DNA of 64,000 nucleotides from Myxococcus dinghuensis (GTDB lineage: Bacteria; Myxococcota; Myxococcia; Myxococcales; Myxococcaceae), in assembly GCF_024198235.1 (NCBI RefSeq), contig NZ_JAKCFB010000015.1, positions 124,001-188,000 of the forward strand. The letters run 5' to 3'. The position numbers and the translations under genes were made by a program. Under the pieces are notes generated by a model. It was given only the letters and a program-made list of their open reading frames with translations. It had not been told where the DNA came from and searched no databases. Shown piece after piece: positions 1 through 11,564 of the stretch. Positions within the stretch are counted from its first letter, which is position 1; every line of letters begins with the position of its first letter.

Positions 1-805
1 CCTCCAGCGCCGCCTCGCGCCGCCCCGCCGAGCGGTGCCAGGCCTCCAGGTCCCCCATCACCGCCGCCACCTTCAGGAGCGGATGGATGGCGGGGTCGCT
101 CAGGTCCACCGTGGGCGTCCCCTCCAGCAGGGAACCCAGGTCGAGCCGGAAGACCTCGTTGGCGTGCTCCGGACGCCAGGTGCTGCTGTCCTGCAACAGG
201 TCGACGCGCAGGTAGGAGACGGCGTCCCGCAACGTGGGGCGGATGCCGGCGGGGAACGTGTTGGGCTCGAGGAACTCGCCGAGCGCCTTCACCGGCTCCG
301 CCCCCAGCGCCTGGCGCTGCTTCCACAGCGCCTCGAAGGCCCGCTGCGCCTCGGTGATGATCTGCTCGTACGTCCACGCCTTGAGGTCCACCGGGCCGGA
401 GGACACGACCTGCTCGCGCTTGCGGACCTCCCAGGCGTAGGCCCGCGCGTACGTCACCAGCGCGTTGGCGTAGTAGAGGTCGAGCGTGGCGTGGGCCAGC
501 GTGCCCTTGGGCCAGGGCTGCTCGCGCAGGAAGCGCACCGCCGTCTCGTAGCCGTGCAGGGCGGTGCGCAGTTGCACCGTGCGCACCAGCGCGCGCGTCC
601 ACTCGGCCTCGTCCGGACCGTTCCGGGCGGCCTCGAGCCGGGCCTCCGTGCCCTGCGCGGCGGCCTCCACCTTCTGGTCGTCCACCAGCGCGTCGATGGC
701 CTTCCACGACGGCGGGGCAGCCGCCAGGGCGGGGGCGGCGCTCAGGAGACACAGCAGCAACGACAGGGCGATGGACGGTGTCCGTATCCAAGGGGCGGCG
801 AGCAT
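1..805 (-). CDS. N-terminal part of a secreted alpha-2-macroglobulin-like or related myxobacterial protein (partial)
   Basis: The reading frame opens at an ATG whose first base is 805 and stays open to base 1, so only the first 268 residues are here and the C-terminus lies outside the window. The protein begins with a signal peptide (WIRTPSIALSLLLCLLS, then APALAA), followed by an all-alpha, TPR-like region rich in Trp, Tyr, Glu and Ala. A segment near residues 185-230 (RPTLRDAVSYL, then WRPEHANEVFRLDLG) resembles, from memory, the N-terminal region of very large alpha-2-macroglobulin family (MG2) proteins of myxobacteria. The diagnostic macroglobulin domains are outside the window, so the name is an inference. 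The gene points the same way as rlmE upstream of it, with 61 bp between them. Confidence 0.6.
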   Translation of the reverse strand, partial: MLAAPWIRTPSIALSLLLCLLSAAPALAAAPPSWKAIDALVDDQKVEAAAQGTEARLEAARNGPDEAEWTRALVRTVQLRTALHGYETAVRFLREQPWPKGTLAHATLDLYYANALVTYARAYAWEVRKREQVVSSGPVDLKAWTYEQIITEAQRAFEALWKQRQALGAEPVKALGEFLEPNTFPAGIRPTLRDAVSYLRVDLLQDSSTWRPEHANEVFRLDLGSLLEGTPTVDLSDPAIHPLLKVAAVMGDLEAWHRSAGRREAALE

Positions 806-866
806 GGTCGGCACTCTAGACGCAGGCCGCCGCCCGGGCGTTCCACTTCCCGCGCGACCCGTGGCG

Positions 867-1487
867 TCAGGGAGCCGGCGCGGACACGGGGGCCTTGCGG
901 CGAAGACCCACGAGGTAGACCTCCATGCTCGCCCCGCGCGTGGCCTCCGGGCGGACCACCTTCACCTCTTCGAAGAGGGCGCGCACCTGGTTGCGGAAGT
1001 CCTCGAAGTCCCCGCCCATGAACACCTTGGCCACGAAGGACGAGCCGGGCCGGCCACGCGCCGTGGCGATCTCCAGCGCCTTGCCCGCCAGCCGCAGGCT
1101 GCGCGCCTCGTCCGTGGCCTTGATGCCGCTCGTCTTGGGCGCCATGTCGGAGATGACCGCGTCGAACGGCCCGTCGTACAGCGCGGAGAGCTTCGCGTCG
1201 AAGTCGTCCGCGAGTACGTCCAGCACCGCCGTCTGCACGTGCCGCTGGGTGAAGGGGCGGATGGCGACGATGTCCACGCCGATCACCCGGCCGGCCCCTC
1301 CCACCGCGTCCGCGAGGATCTGCAGGAACCCTCCGGGCGCCGCGCCCAGGTCGAGCACCACGTGGCCCTTCTTCACCATGGGGAAGCGCTTGATCAGCTC
1401 GTCGACCTTGAAGGCCGAGCGCGCGCGGAGCCCCTCTTGCTTCGCTTTCTGGAAATAGTGGTCTTTAGGACGGTAGGGCTTGCCCAT
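867..1487 (-). CDS. rlmE: 23S rRNA (uridine-2'-O) methyltransferase RlmE (FtsJ/RrmJ)
   Basis: 206 residues, usual for RlmE. The enzyme methylates the 2'-OH of U2552 in 23S rRNA, a late step in 50S assembly, using S-adenosylmethionine. The SAM-binding motif VLDLGAAPGGF is at residues 44-54. The family's K-D-K-E catalytic set can be read as K27 (ARSAFKVDE), D114 (ISDMAPKTSG), K154 (SFVAKVF) and E189 (ASMEVYLVG). The start MGKPYRPKD was chosen because family members begin there; another in-frame ATG 21 bp upstream would add MVGTPSD, and neither has a strong ribosome binding site. The C-terminal tail (about 10 residues, Pro/Ala) is dispensable-looking. Confidence 0.96.
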   Translation of the reverse strand: MGKPYRPKDHYFQKAKQEGLRARSAFKVDELIKRFPMVKKGHVVLDLGAAPGGFLQILADAVGGAGRVIGVDIVAIRPFTQRHVQTAVLDVLADDFDAKLSALYDGPFDAVISDMAPKTSGIKATDEARSLRLAGKALEIATARGRPGSSFVAKVFMGGDFEDFRNQVRALFEEVKVVRPEATRGASMEVYLVGLRRKAPVSAPAP

Positions 1488-1586
1488 GTCAGAGGGGGTC
1501 CCTACCATCCGCTACTGTCTTCGGGAAGCCGGAGCAGTCGCGGGTGTGTGCAGGCCCGCGCAATGGCGTGCCCGGAGGACGTCCCG

Positions 1587-2006
1587 ATGTTTACCCGGAG
1601 CTTGACGGTGGCGCTGTGCATCACCCTCCTGTCCTCGGGTGCTGCCCTCTACTGCTACACCCGGGCGGACGCCCTGCAGGTCCGGGGGCAGTGGCTGATG
1701 GAGCGCGGGACGGCCCAGGCGGAGGACTACGCCACGCGGCTGGATGGCCGGGCCGCGGACGCGCAGCTCAAGACGTTCGCGGAGCGCCGGGGCGTCCTCG
1801 AGCACGCCCACCTCTGGCAGCGCGGGATGATGCTGAGCGTGCTGGTCTCCGCCCTGTCGCTGGTGGGGGCGTACGTCTTCTTCCTCCTCAAGCGGCTGGA
1901 CGACCAGTTGCTGGACGCCATGGGCGAGCTGCGCGCGTCGGCGCCGTCGCCGGGGCCCTCTCCCGCAGAGCGGACACCCGCGCTCGTCTCGAGCCTCCAG
2001 CGCTAG
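1587..2006 (+). CDS. Small two-helix membrane protein, unknown function
   Basis: 139 residues. A hydrophobic segment at about residues 5-24 (SLTVALCITLLSSGAALYC) and another at about 78-98 (MLSVLVSALSLVGAYVFFLL) suggest two membrane spans with about 50 polar, Arg/Glu/Ala-rich residues between them, probably periplasmic. The C-terminus is Pro/Ser-rich. The start is the ATG preceded at 7 bp by GGAGGAC; an in-frame ATG 24 bp upstream has no such site. It is divergent from rlmE. I do not recognise the family. Confidence 0.75.
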   Translation: MFTRSLTVALCITLLSSGAALYCYTRADALQVRGQWLMERGTAQAEDYATRLDGRAADAQLKTFAERRGVLEHAHLWQRGMMLSVLVSALSLVGAYVFFLLKRLDDQLLDAMGELRASAPSPGPSPAERTPALVSSLQR

Positions 2007-2064
2007 GACTCGCCGCTCCCCGCACCCGCTGGCACAATGGCCGCGCCTTCCCCTGGAGGTGGCC

Positions 2065-2352
2065 ATGGCCGGCTGCGCGCACTGCGGACACCCGCTCGAC
2101 ATCATCGCCAACCAGGTGGGCCGCGGCGACCGGTGTCCCCACTGCGAGGAGGACATCCGCTCGTGCCGCAACTGCCGGCACTACGACGCCACCCTGGCCA
2201 AGGAGTGCAAGGAGCCCTTCGCCGAGGTGCCCTCGGACAAGGACGGCGCCAACTTCTGCGAGCTGTTCCAGGTGGGCGAAGGCGGCCTGCACCAGAAGGC
2301 CAGCCGCGACGCGATGCTCAGCGCCGCCGAGGCCCTGTTCCGCAAGAAGTAG
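2065..2352 (+). CDS. Small zinc-ribbon protein, unknown function
   Basis: 95 residues. Four CxxC-like knuckles are visible: CAHCGHP near the start, CPHCEED, CRNCRHYD and the pair EC...C around KECKEPF and NFCELF. That many paired cysteines in a small acidic protein indicates bound zinc. The second half (DATLAKECKEPFAEVPSDK) looks like the bacterial small-protein type in which a ribbon precedes a Cys-containing EC..PFAE motif. An in-frame GTG two codons earlier overlaps the ribosome binding site GGAGG, so the ATG at 2065 is preferred. It follows the two-helix protein by 58 bp and may share its transcript. Confidence 0.8.
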   Translation: MAGCAHCGHPLDIIANQVGRGDRCPHCEEDIRSCRNCRHYDATLAKECKEPFAEVPSDKDGANFCELFQVGEGGLHQKASRDAMLSAAEALFRKK

Positions 2353-2418
2353 GCCCCGCCGCCGCCGGCCCCACGCTCACCGCACCAGGGGCGTCATCGC
2401 GCCCCCGGCGCGGGGTGC

Positions 2419-3558
2419 TCAGAAGCCGTAGAGCTTGGAGATGATCTCCTTCATCACCTCGGAGGTGCCACCGCCGATGGTGATGAGGCGCACGTCGCGC
2501 CACATGCGCGCGATGGGCGTCTCCTCGATGTAGCCCATGCCGCCGAAGAACTGCTGCGTGTCGTAGGCCACGCGCTGGGCCAGGTCGCCGGCGAACAGCT
2601 TCGCCATGGAGATCTCCTTCACCGGGTTCTCCTTCCGGTCGTAGAGGTCCACCGCGTGGTACGTCAGCCGCTTGGCCGCCTCGATGGCCGTCAGGTGCTC
2701 CACGAACTTGTGGCGCCACACCTGGAACTTCATCAGCGGCCGGCCGAACGCCTCGCGCTCGTTGCCGTACTGGATGGCGTCCTCCATCATCCGCTCCATG
2801 CCGGCGACCGTGGTGATGGAGCCCACCAGGCGCTCGCCCTGGAAGTTGGTCATGATGTGGTAGAAGCCCTCGTTCTCCTCGCCCAGCACGTAGCGGGCGG
2901 GGATGCGGCAGTCCTCGAAGAAGAGGATGGCCGTGTCCGAGGACAGGTTGCCCACCTTGTCCAGCTTCTTGGAGACGCTGAAGCCCTTCACGTCCGTGGG
3001 GAACGTCACCAGCGAGATGCCGCCGTAGCCCGCCTCCCCCGTGCGCACCGCCAGGGTGATGAAGTCCGCCCGCGTGCCGTTGGTGATCCACATCTTCGAG
3101 CCGTTGATGACGTAGTCGTCCCCGTCCCGGCGCGCCGTCGTCTTGATGCTCGCCACGTCCGAGCCACACCCCGGCTCGCTCACCCCCAGCGCCGCAATCT
3201 TGTCGCCCTTGAGCGCCGGCTCCAGGAACTCGCGCTTCTGCTCGTCCGTTCCAATCTCGTTGATGATGGGCGTGGCCATCTGGCTCTGCACCAGCAGCGC
3301 CATGTTCACGCCCGCGTTGCGGCTGTAGCTCATCTCCTCGCAGAACGCCGTCACGTACCAGTAGTCCAGCCCGCTGCCGCCGTACTTCGGGTCGTGGCTG
3401 ATGCCGAGGAAGCCCAGGTCACCGCACTTCTTGAACAGCTCCTTCGGGAAGATGCCCGCCCGGTCCCACTCGAGCCCGTACGGCGCCATCTCCTTGTCCA
3501 CGAAGGCGCGCACCGTCTTGCGGAAGGCCTCGTGTTCCTCGGTGAAGGGATTCGGCAT
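2419..3558 (-). CDS. Acyl-CoA dehydrogenase (FAD-dependent)
   Basis: 379 residues, full length for the family. It oxidises an acyl-CoA to the trans-2-enoyl-CoA and passes electrons to ETF. The N-terminal helical domain is followed by the FAD/substrate signature [10 protein letters not shown] (125-134) and KMWITNG (155-161). In the C-terminal helical domain the medium-chain type catalytic Glu of the YEGT motif is absent: the sequence there reads [11 protein letters not shown]. Instead there is a Glu at 242 ([10 protein letters not shown]), which is where isovaleryl- and long-chain type enzymes place their base. This suggests a branched- or long-chain substrate, but the exact one cannot be read. 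An operator-like palindrome lies 41 bp upstream of the start. Confidence 0.95.
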   Translation of the reverse strand: MPNPFTEEHEAFRKTVRAFVDKEMAPYGLEWDRAGIFPKELFKKCGDLGFLGISHDPKYGGSGLDYWYVTAFCEEMSYSRNAGVNMALLVQSQMATPIINEIGTDEQKREFLEPALKGDKIAALGVSEPGCGSDVASIKTTARRDGDDYVINGSKMWITNGTRADFITLAVRTGEAGYGGISLVTFPTDVKGFSVSKKLDKVGNLSSDTAILFFEDCRIPARYVLGEENEGFYHIMTNFQGERLVGSITTVAGMERMMEDAIQYGNEREAFGRPLMKFQVWRHKFVEHLTAIEAAKRLTYHAVDLYDRKENPVKEISMAKLFAGDLAQRVAYDTQQFFGGMGYIEETPIARMWRDVRLITIGGGTSEVMKEIISKLYGF

Positions 3559-3598
3559 TCTCGACTCTCCAGGTGTTATTGGCTGCTCGACAACAGCA

Positions 3599-3614
3599 TT
3601 GATTCTGGAATCAG
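3599..3614 (-). promoter_or_regulatory. Operator-like palindrome TTGATT-N4-AATCAG upstream of the acyl-CoA dehydrogenase
   Basis: The core TGATTC-TG-GAATCA is a perfect inverted repeat and is AT-rich against a GC-rich background. It sits 41 bp before the acyl-CoA dehydrogenase start. The same arrangement, TTGATT-N4-AATCAA, occurs at 11914-11929 before the SCP2/CoA-transferase pair. Two copies before two fatty-acid genes suggest a common repressor of the TetR or GntR kind, which is inference. Confidence 0.5.
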
Positions 3615-3783
3615 TACCCGCCGAAATCCAGGGCGCTCTCGGGCAGGCCCCGCACCGCGACGCTGACGCGGCGGGCCAAATTGGGTTACCCTGCAGGGCA
3701 GGTCGTGTGAAAAGTCCTGCCAGCCCAGCAGCCAGGCGTTAACAAGGCCCGGCGGGAGATAGTCCGTACCACGGAGTATCTCC

Positions 3784-3811
3784 TTGACAGACAGTTCAGG
3801 GTCTGTAGTTT
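3784..3811 (+). promoter_or_regulatory. Candidate promoter with internal operator for the RND efflux operon
   Basis: TTGACA at 3784-3789 is a consensus -35 box; 16 bp later TAGTTT (3806-3811) could be a weak -10. Between and overlapping them lies the perfect inverted repeat ACAGAC-N8-GTCTGT (3787-3806). A dimeric repressor bound there would block RNA polymerase. The operon's third gene encodes a MarR regulator, the obvious candidate. It lies in the 338-bp gap 3559-3896, which holds nothing else I can support apart from the palindrome at 3599-3614. Confidence 0.5.
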
Positions 3812-3896
3812 CCGGGGCGCAGACTTTCAAAGGTTCAGCTGGCGCGTTCGGCCCGGAGGGGTCCGGGGACCGCGAGCCGGCAGGAGCAGGACGACC

Positions 3897-5000
3897 GTGA
3901 TTCGACGCATGTGGGTGGCCGCGGTGCTGGCGGCGGTGGTGACGACGGGGTGCGGCAAGGGTGCGAACAAGCCCGCGCTTCCAGAGGCGCAGCAGGGCTC
4001 CAACGCGGTGGGTGTGAAGGCCATCACCCCGTCCACGGAGCTGGAGGCGAGCGTCACGCGCGTGACGGGGCAGATCCGGTCGAAGCAGGAGGCCACGCTC
4101 AGCCCCCAGGCCACCGGCACCATCGCGAAGATGCTGGTGAAGGTCGGCGACCGGGTGAAGAAGGGCCAGACGCTGGCGGTGCTGGACACGTCCAACGTGG
4201 CCATCGCGGTGGAGCAGGCCCGGGCGGTGAAGGCGGCCGCTGACGCGGCGCTCCAACTGGCCACCTCCAACCTCGAGCGCACCCGGAAGGTGGCCGAGGG
4301 CGGCGGTATCGCCGCGGCCGGGTTGGATCAGGCGGAGATCGGCCAGAAGCAGGCCGCCGCCCAGGCGGCGCAGGCCGCCGCCGCCGTGAAGATGGCGGAG
4401 GAGAACCTGCGCGACATGGCCATCCTGGCGCCCTTCGACGGGGTCATCACCGCGCGCCTGAAGAACCTGGGCGACACGGTGGCCATGACGCCGCCCACGT
4501 CCGTCTTCACGCTGGTGGACGTCACCGGCCTGGAGGTGCGCGCGCTGGTGCCGGAGTCCGTGGTGGACAAGGTCAAGCCGGGCGCGAAGACGCAGGGCAC
4601 GTTGAGCCCCAGCGGCGTGCGCTTCGAGGCCACCGTCACCACGGTGGGCTCCGTCGTGGACACCACCAACCGCACGGTGGAGGTGCTCGCGGACGTGGCC
4701 GGTGACGAGAAGACGGTGCTGCGCCCCGGCGCGCTGGTCGACCTGGACTTCTCCTCCGTGAGCCAGGCCGAGGACACCACCAAGGGCCTGTTCCTGCCCA
4801 CCCAGGCCGTCTCCGCCCGGGGCCAGGAGGGCTTCGTGTGGGTCGTGCAGGACGGCACCGTGCGCAAGCGCGACGTGCGCGTCGAGCGCATCCTCCCCGG
4901 TTACGTGCGAGTGCTCCAGGGCCTCAGCGCGGACGAGCGCGTGCTCGCCGACTCCTCCCTGGACGTGAAGGAGGGGACGGCCGTCCGCGTGGTGCAGTGA
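3897..5000 (+). CDS. RND efflux periplasmic adaptor (membrane fusion) lipoprotein
   Basis: 367 residues with a lipoprotein signal (VAAVLAAVVTTGC, lipidated Cys19). The order is that of HlyD/AcrA-type adaptors: a beta-strand/lipoyl half (TGQIRSKQEATLSPQ; VGDRVKKGQTLAVLD), an alpha-hairpin rich in Ala and Gln (about 95-150), the second lipoyl half (ILAPFDGVITARLKNLGDTV), then beta-barrel and membrane-proximal domains. It bridges the inner-membrane pump encoded next (35 bp downstream) to an outer-membrane channel. No TolC-type channel gene is present here, so one must be supplied from elsewhere. Start: GTG behind CAGGAGCAGG. Confidence 0.95.
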   Translation: MIRRMWVAAVLAAVVTTGCGKGANKPALPEAQQGSNAVGVKAITPSTELEASVTRVTGQIRSKQEATLSPQATGTIAKMLVKVGDRVKKGQTLAVLDTSNVAIAVEQARAVKAAADAALQLATSNLERTRKVAEGGGIAAAGLDQAEIGQKQAAAQAAQAAAAVKMAEENLRDMAILAPFDGVITARLKNLGDTVAMTPPTSVFTLVDVTGLEVRALVPESVVDKVKPGAKTQGTLSPSGVRFEATVTTVGSVVDTTNRTVEVLADVAGDEKTVLRPGALVDLDFSSVSQAEDTTKGLFLPTQAVSARGQEGFVWVVQDGTVRKRDVRVERILPGYVRVLQGLSADERVLADSSLDVKEGTAVRVVQ

Positions 5001-5035
5001 CGCCCGTCCTTTCCTACCCTTTTGGGAGTAGCTGA

Positions 5036-8178
<3,143 letters not shown>

Positions 8179-8179
<1 letters not shown>

Positions 8180-8754
8180 TGCGGGTGCCGGCGAACAGAC
8201 CGGCCCTCCGCGTCCAGCCGTCCGACGGCGGGGGCGAGGAGGACCTCGAGACAACGGAGGAGCCGGGCTTCGTGGATGAAGCCCCGAGCTCCGACGTCGA
8301 GGCCTCCACGCCCGCGTCCGAGCGGCTGCACGAGCTCATCGTGAAGCTCGGGCGTTATCGCTCGCTGAGGGATCCGCTGGGAGGCATCTGCGAGAGCACC
8401 CAGCTCACGCCCACCCAGCTGCATGCGTTGATGTGGCTGGGCAATGATGGCCCCACGCACGTGGGGGTGCTGGCGCAGCGCATCGGCATCACCAAGAAGA
8501 CCATCACCGGCGTGGTGGACCGACTGGAGGCGATGAAGCTGGTGGAGCGCGCGAGGGACGCCGAGGACCGGCGCGCCGTCGTCGCGCAGCTCACCGGCGA
8601 GGGTGCCTCACTCTACCAGCGCCTGCGTCGCAGCACGGACCAGGGGCTGCGTCGCATGCTCGCCCTGCTGACCGACGAGGACCAGGAGGCCCTCTTCGGC
8701 CTGCTGGAGCGGGTCCTCCAACGGCTCTCTTCCAAGACCGAGCCAGACTGCTGA
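8179..8754 (+). CDS. MarR family transcriptional regulator
   Basis: 191 residues. The winged helix-turn-helix is at about 75-150: LTPTQLHALMWLGNDGPTH, GVLAQRIGITKKTITGVVDR (recognition helix) and the wing ARDAEDRRAVVAQLTGEG. The first 48 residues form an acidic, Pro/Ser/Glu-rich tail that most MarR proteins lack. The start codon overlaps the pump's stop (TGATG), so translation is coupled. It most likely represses the operon through the inverted repeat at 3787-3806, an inference from gene order. Confidence 0.93.
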
Positions 8755-8756
8755 CC

Positions 8757-9911
8757 ATGCGCGAGCGCGCGCCGTTGTGGCCTACAGCCCGGCGCGCGCT
8801 CCGCGCGTTCAGCCTCCTCTCCTTCCTGCTCACGAACACCCCCACCGCTTTCGCGGGGGCGACCTCGCCGCTCGCGGACGAGTTGGCGGGCCGCTGCCGT
8901 GCCTGGGCCGCCGACGCGCGCAACCCGTGGACGCTCGCGCACGGCATGGCCCTGGATGGACAGGGCTTCCGCGCGAGCGACGGACGCGCGGCGAGTGACG
9001 TCATCGTCTCCGACTTCCTGCGCCGCGCATCCGACGCCGCCACGCCTGCCTCGGAGGACCTCTTCTTCGAGGCGGCCACGGCCGAAGGAGTGCCCGTCGA
9101 GCCCCACCCCACCCTGCTCCTCAAGACGTTGCTGCGCGCCGGGCTCCCGCTGTCCCACCGCTTCCAAGCAGGCTGGGGAGCCACCGTGACGCTCCAGGAG
9201 CTGGTGGACGACCTGCGGCGAGACCTCCGGCCGGAGCAGGTGGTGAGCCCCGACAGCGCGTGGACCCTGGACGCGATCTCCCTGGTGTCCCGTCCCGGGG
9301 ACACGTTCCGCTCGCGACAGGGAATCCAGGTCCACGTCGACGCGGTGATGGAGGCGGCGCTGGTGGCGCTCGAAGCCGCGCACACGGAGCTGGCCACCGG
9401 AATGAAGGCGGGACGACCCGAGGTGCCCAAGCGTGGGCTCGGCATCTACGCGCACCCCTGCGGAGGGCTCCATTACTTCCAGGCCGTGGCGGGCTGGGCG
9501 CGCCACCGCGCGGTGCGGACCGCGTGGCGTGAACGACTCGACGCACAACGGGACGTGCTGCTGTACCGGCTCGACTCGGAAGCCCGGCAGTACGAGCGCG
9601 CGCTCGGCGTGGCCGGCCCCGGCGAACGCGAGCAGGTGCTGTTGCAGATGCTGAAGTTCTACGGACACCTGCTGGAGACTCTCGGGCGCTACCGCGACGA
9701 CACGGGCTGGCGCCCTTCAGCGGCCCAGCGACAGGTCATCGAGCGCGCCCGACGCTACCTGGCGAACACCATGCGGCGGATGGATGCGACAGGAACGTTG
9801 GGCGCGCCATCGGCCATCGCCAAGGAAGCCCCCCAGCGCGCCCTCGACCTCGTCGGCGACACCTGCCACGCGGCCCGTGGCGAGGCCGCCTGGAGCGAGC
9901 CGCGCCGGTAA
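8757..9911 (+). CDS. Exported protein of unknown function
   Basis: 384 residues starting two bases after the MarR stop, so it may be the fourth gene of the efflux transcript. A signal peptide is clear (RAFSLLSFLLTNTPTAFAGA). The mature part is mostly helical with conserved-looking aromatic and charged patches (NPWTLAHGMALDGQGF, GLGIYAHPCGGLHYFQAVAG). The CGGLHYF patch, the repeated Arg-Tyr pairs near the C-terminus and the late Cys (GDTCHAA) could make a disulphide or metal site. I do not recognise the family and see no known enzymatic motif. Confidence 0.8.
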   Translation: MRERAPLWPTARRALRAFSLLSFLLTNTPTAFAGATSPLADELAGRCRAWAADARNPWTLAHGMALDGQGFRASDGRAASDVIVSDFLRRASDAATPASEDLFFEAATAEGVPVEPHPTLLLKTLLRAGLPLSHRFQAGWGATVTLQELVDDLRRDLRPEQVVSPDSAWTLDAISLVSRPGDTFRSRQGIQVHVDAVMEAALVALEAAHTELATGMKAGRPEVPKRGLGIYAHPCGGLHYFQAVAGWARHRAVRTAWRERLDAQRDVLLYRLDSEARQYERALGVAGPGEREQVLLQMLKFYGHLLETLGRYRDDTGWRPSAAQRQVIERARRYLANTMRRMDATGTLGAPSAIAKEAPQRALDLVGDTCHAARGEAAWSEPRR

Positions 9912-9926
9912 CCCGCGTGGCGTGGG

Positions 9927-10334
9927 CTCACGGCCCCGGTCGATTCAGCGCGTCTTCGGCGAAGACGTCTCGGGAGTGCGCGCCCCGCAGGTCGAGAGGA
10001 CACACAGTCCCGACCACGTCAGCGACTCCTCGGACAGGTAGCCTCGATGTGGACATCCCGGGCGTGCGCTCCTGCACGTCACGAAGGCACACAGGTCCAA
10101 GCCTCGTCAGCGTCTGCTCGGAAAGGACCACCTCCGCGAGGACGTCCCGGGCGTGCGCTCCTGCGCGTCACGAAGGCCCACAGGCCCAAGCCGCGTCAGC
10201 GCCTGCTCGGAAAGGACCACCTCCGCGAGGCCCCCCGGGAGTGCGCACCCTCTCAGCGCGAGGGCTCACAACCCCAATCGCTTCAGCTCCTCCTCGGTGA
10301 AGCCTGCCTCCGCGAGGACCTCGCGGGAGTGCTC
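9927..10334. repeat. Degenerate 88-bp tandem array duplicating the 3' end of the CoA-transferase gene
   Basis: The landmark GGG(A/C)GTG recurs at 9972, 10060, 10149, 10237 and 10325, spacings of 88, 89, 88 and 88 bp. The last unit is the true end of the CoA-transferase gene. Read on the minus strand the older units still encode recognisable versions of its terminal peptide: the gene has REVLAEAGFTEEELKRLGL, two middle units give LAEVVLSEQ(A/T)LTRLGP, and the outermost gives RDVFAEDALNRPGP after a 15-base deletion. The two middle units are nearly identical to each other. The unit length is not a multiple of three, so these copies lie outside the live reading frame. The array fills the 354-bp gap 9912-10265. 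Confidence 0.85.
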
Positions 10335-11438
10335 GCCCAGCGTGGGCGGCGCGCGCACGGGCGTGGGCCCCATGCGCAGCGGAGTCAGCAGGTGGGTCAC
10401 CTTGCGACCGAGCCGCGCGTCCTCGGCCTCCGCGAAGAGGCCCCGCGCGCGCAACTGTGCGTCGTCGAGCACCTCGTCCCCCTCCGCCACCGACTCCACG
10501 CACAGGTCCGAGCCCGCGAAGCGCTCCTTCCAGTGGGCCATGGGGTGCTCGGAGAACAGGCGCGTCAGCTCGGCCTTCACACGAAGCCCCGCGTCGCCCG
10601 GCGCGTACGCGTCCTCCAGGAGGTCCAAGCGCCCCAGCCGCTCCAGCACGCCAGAGAAGAACTTGGGCTCCAACGCGCCCACCGCCAGCCAGCGATCATC
10701 CGCGGTGCGGTACAGGCCGTAGCACGCATAGCCTCCGTTGAGAGCCTCGCGCCCACGCTGGAGCGCACCGCCCTGCTCGCCCATGAACAGCCGCGCCGCC
10801 AGGTGCATGTGCAGGAACGCCGTGGCGCCGTCCGTCATCGACACGTCCACCAGCCGCCCCAGCCCCGTGCGCTCGCGCTCGTACAGCGCCGCCAGGATGC
10901 CCACCAGCGCGAAGAGGCTTCCCCCGCCGATGTCACCCATCTGTACGCCGGGGAGCGACGGAGGCCCGCCCGCCTCGCCGCCGTAGCCCACGAGCCCCGC
11001 GCGCGCGACGTAGTTCAGGTCATGCCCCGCCTTGAGCCGGTCCGGCCCCGTCTGTCCGTAGCCAGAGATGGCGCAGTAGATGAGCCGGGGGTTCTCCGCC
11101 CGCAGCACGGCCTCGCCCACCCCCAGCTTGTCCATGACACCCGGCCGGAAGCTCTCCACCAGGACGTCGTAGTCGCGAACCAGCCGCTTGAGCGCGTCGC
11201 GCCCCTCCGGGCTCTTGAGGTTGAGCGTCAACGAGCGCTTGTTGCGGTTGAGCCCGTAGAACAGTGCGCCCACGCCGTCGCGCTCGGGGGGCATCTGCCG
11301 CACGTAGTCGCCCCCGTCCGGCTCCTCCACCTTCACCACCGTGGCGCCCAGGTCCGCCAGCACCAACGTGGCGTAGGGGCCGGGGAGCAGCCGCGACAGG
11401 TCCAGCACCCGCAGACCGGAGAGGGGAAGCGTCGACAT
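10266..11438 (-). CDS. CaiB/BaiF family CoA transferase (alpha-methylacyl-CoA racemase-like)
   Basis: 390 residues, class III CoA-transferase/racemase fold. The N-terminus LSGLRVLDLSRLLPGPYAT and LADLGATVVKVEEP are hallmark motifs; the conserved active-site Asp region reads VQMGDIGGGSLFA (about residue 180). Members move CoA between acids or epimerise 2-methylacyl-CoAs. The full-length AMACR-like layout and the SCP2 protein encoded upstream fit a role in branched-chain or sterol-type acyl-CoA breakdown, which is inference. Start chosen at the ATG preceded by ACAGGAGTCCCC; the frame is open 30 codons further. Its last codons are the newest unit of the 88-bp array. Confidence 0.93.
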   Translation of the reverse strand: MSTLPLSGLRVLDLSRLLPGPYATLVLADLGATVVKVEEPDGGDYVRQMPPERDGVGALFYGLNRNKRSLTLNLKSPEGRDALKRLVRDYDVLVESFRPGVMDKLGVGEAVLRAENPRLIYCAISGYGQTGPDRLKAGHDLNYVARAGLVGYGGEAGGPPSLPGVQMGDIGGGSLFALVGILAALYERERTGLGRLVDVSMTDGATAFLHMHLAARLFMGEQGGALQRGREALNGGYACYGLYRTADDRWLAVGALEPKFFSGVLERLGRLDLLEDAYAPGDAGLRVKAELTRLFSEHPMAHWKERFAGSDLCVESVAEGDEVLDDAQLRARGLFAEAEDARLGRKVTHLLTPLRMGPTPVRAPPTLGEHSREVLAEAGFTEEELKRLGL

Positions 11439-11564
11439 GGGGACTCCTGTGGCTGGAACGACGTGCGGCGCGCCCTCCACACCGGAGAACGCGCCGCGCG
11501 AGAACCGGAGCCAGAGGCACCTCGCCACGGTGGCGGGCCTCTTCCGCTCCAGGGACTTCCGGGA

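Noticed and set aside
1563-1586. Earlier ATG at 1563 for the two-helix membrane protein
   Set aside because: No ribosome binding site precedes it, whereas GGAGGAC lies 7 bp before the ATG at 1587.
9927-10334. CRISPR array at the 88-bp repeats
   Set aside because: There are no constant repeats separated by unique spacers; the whole unit repeats and degrades.
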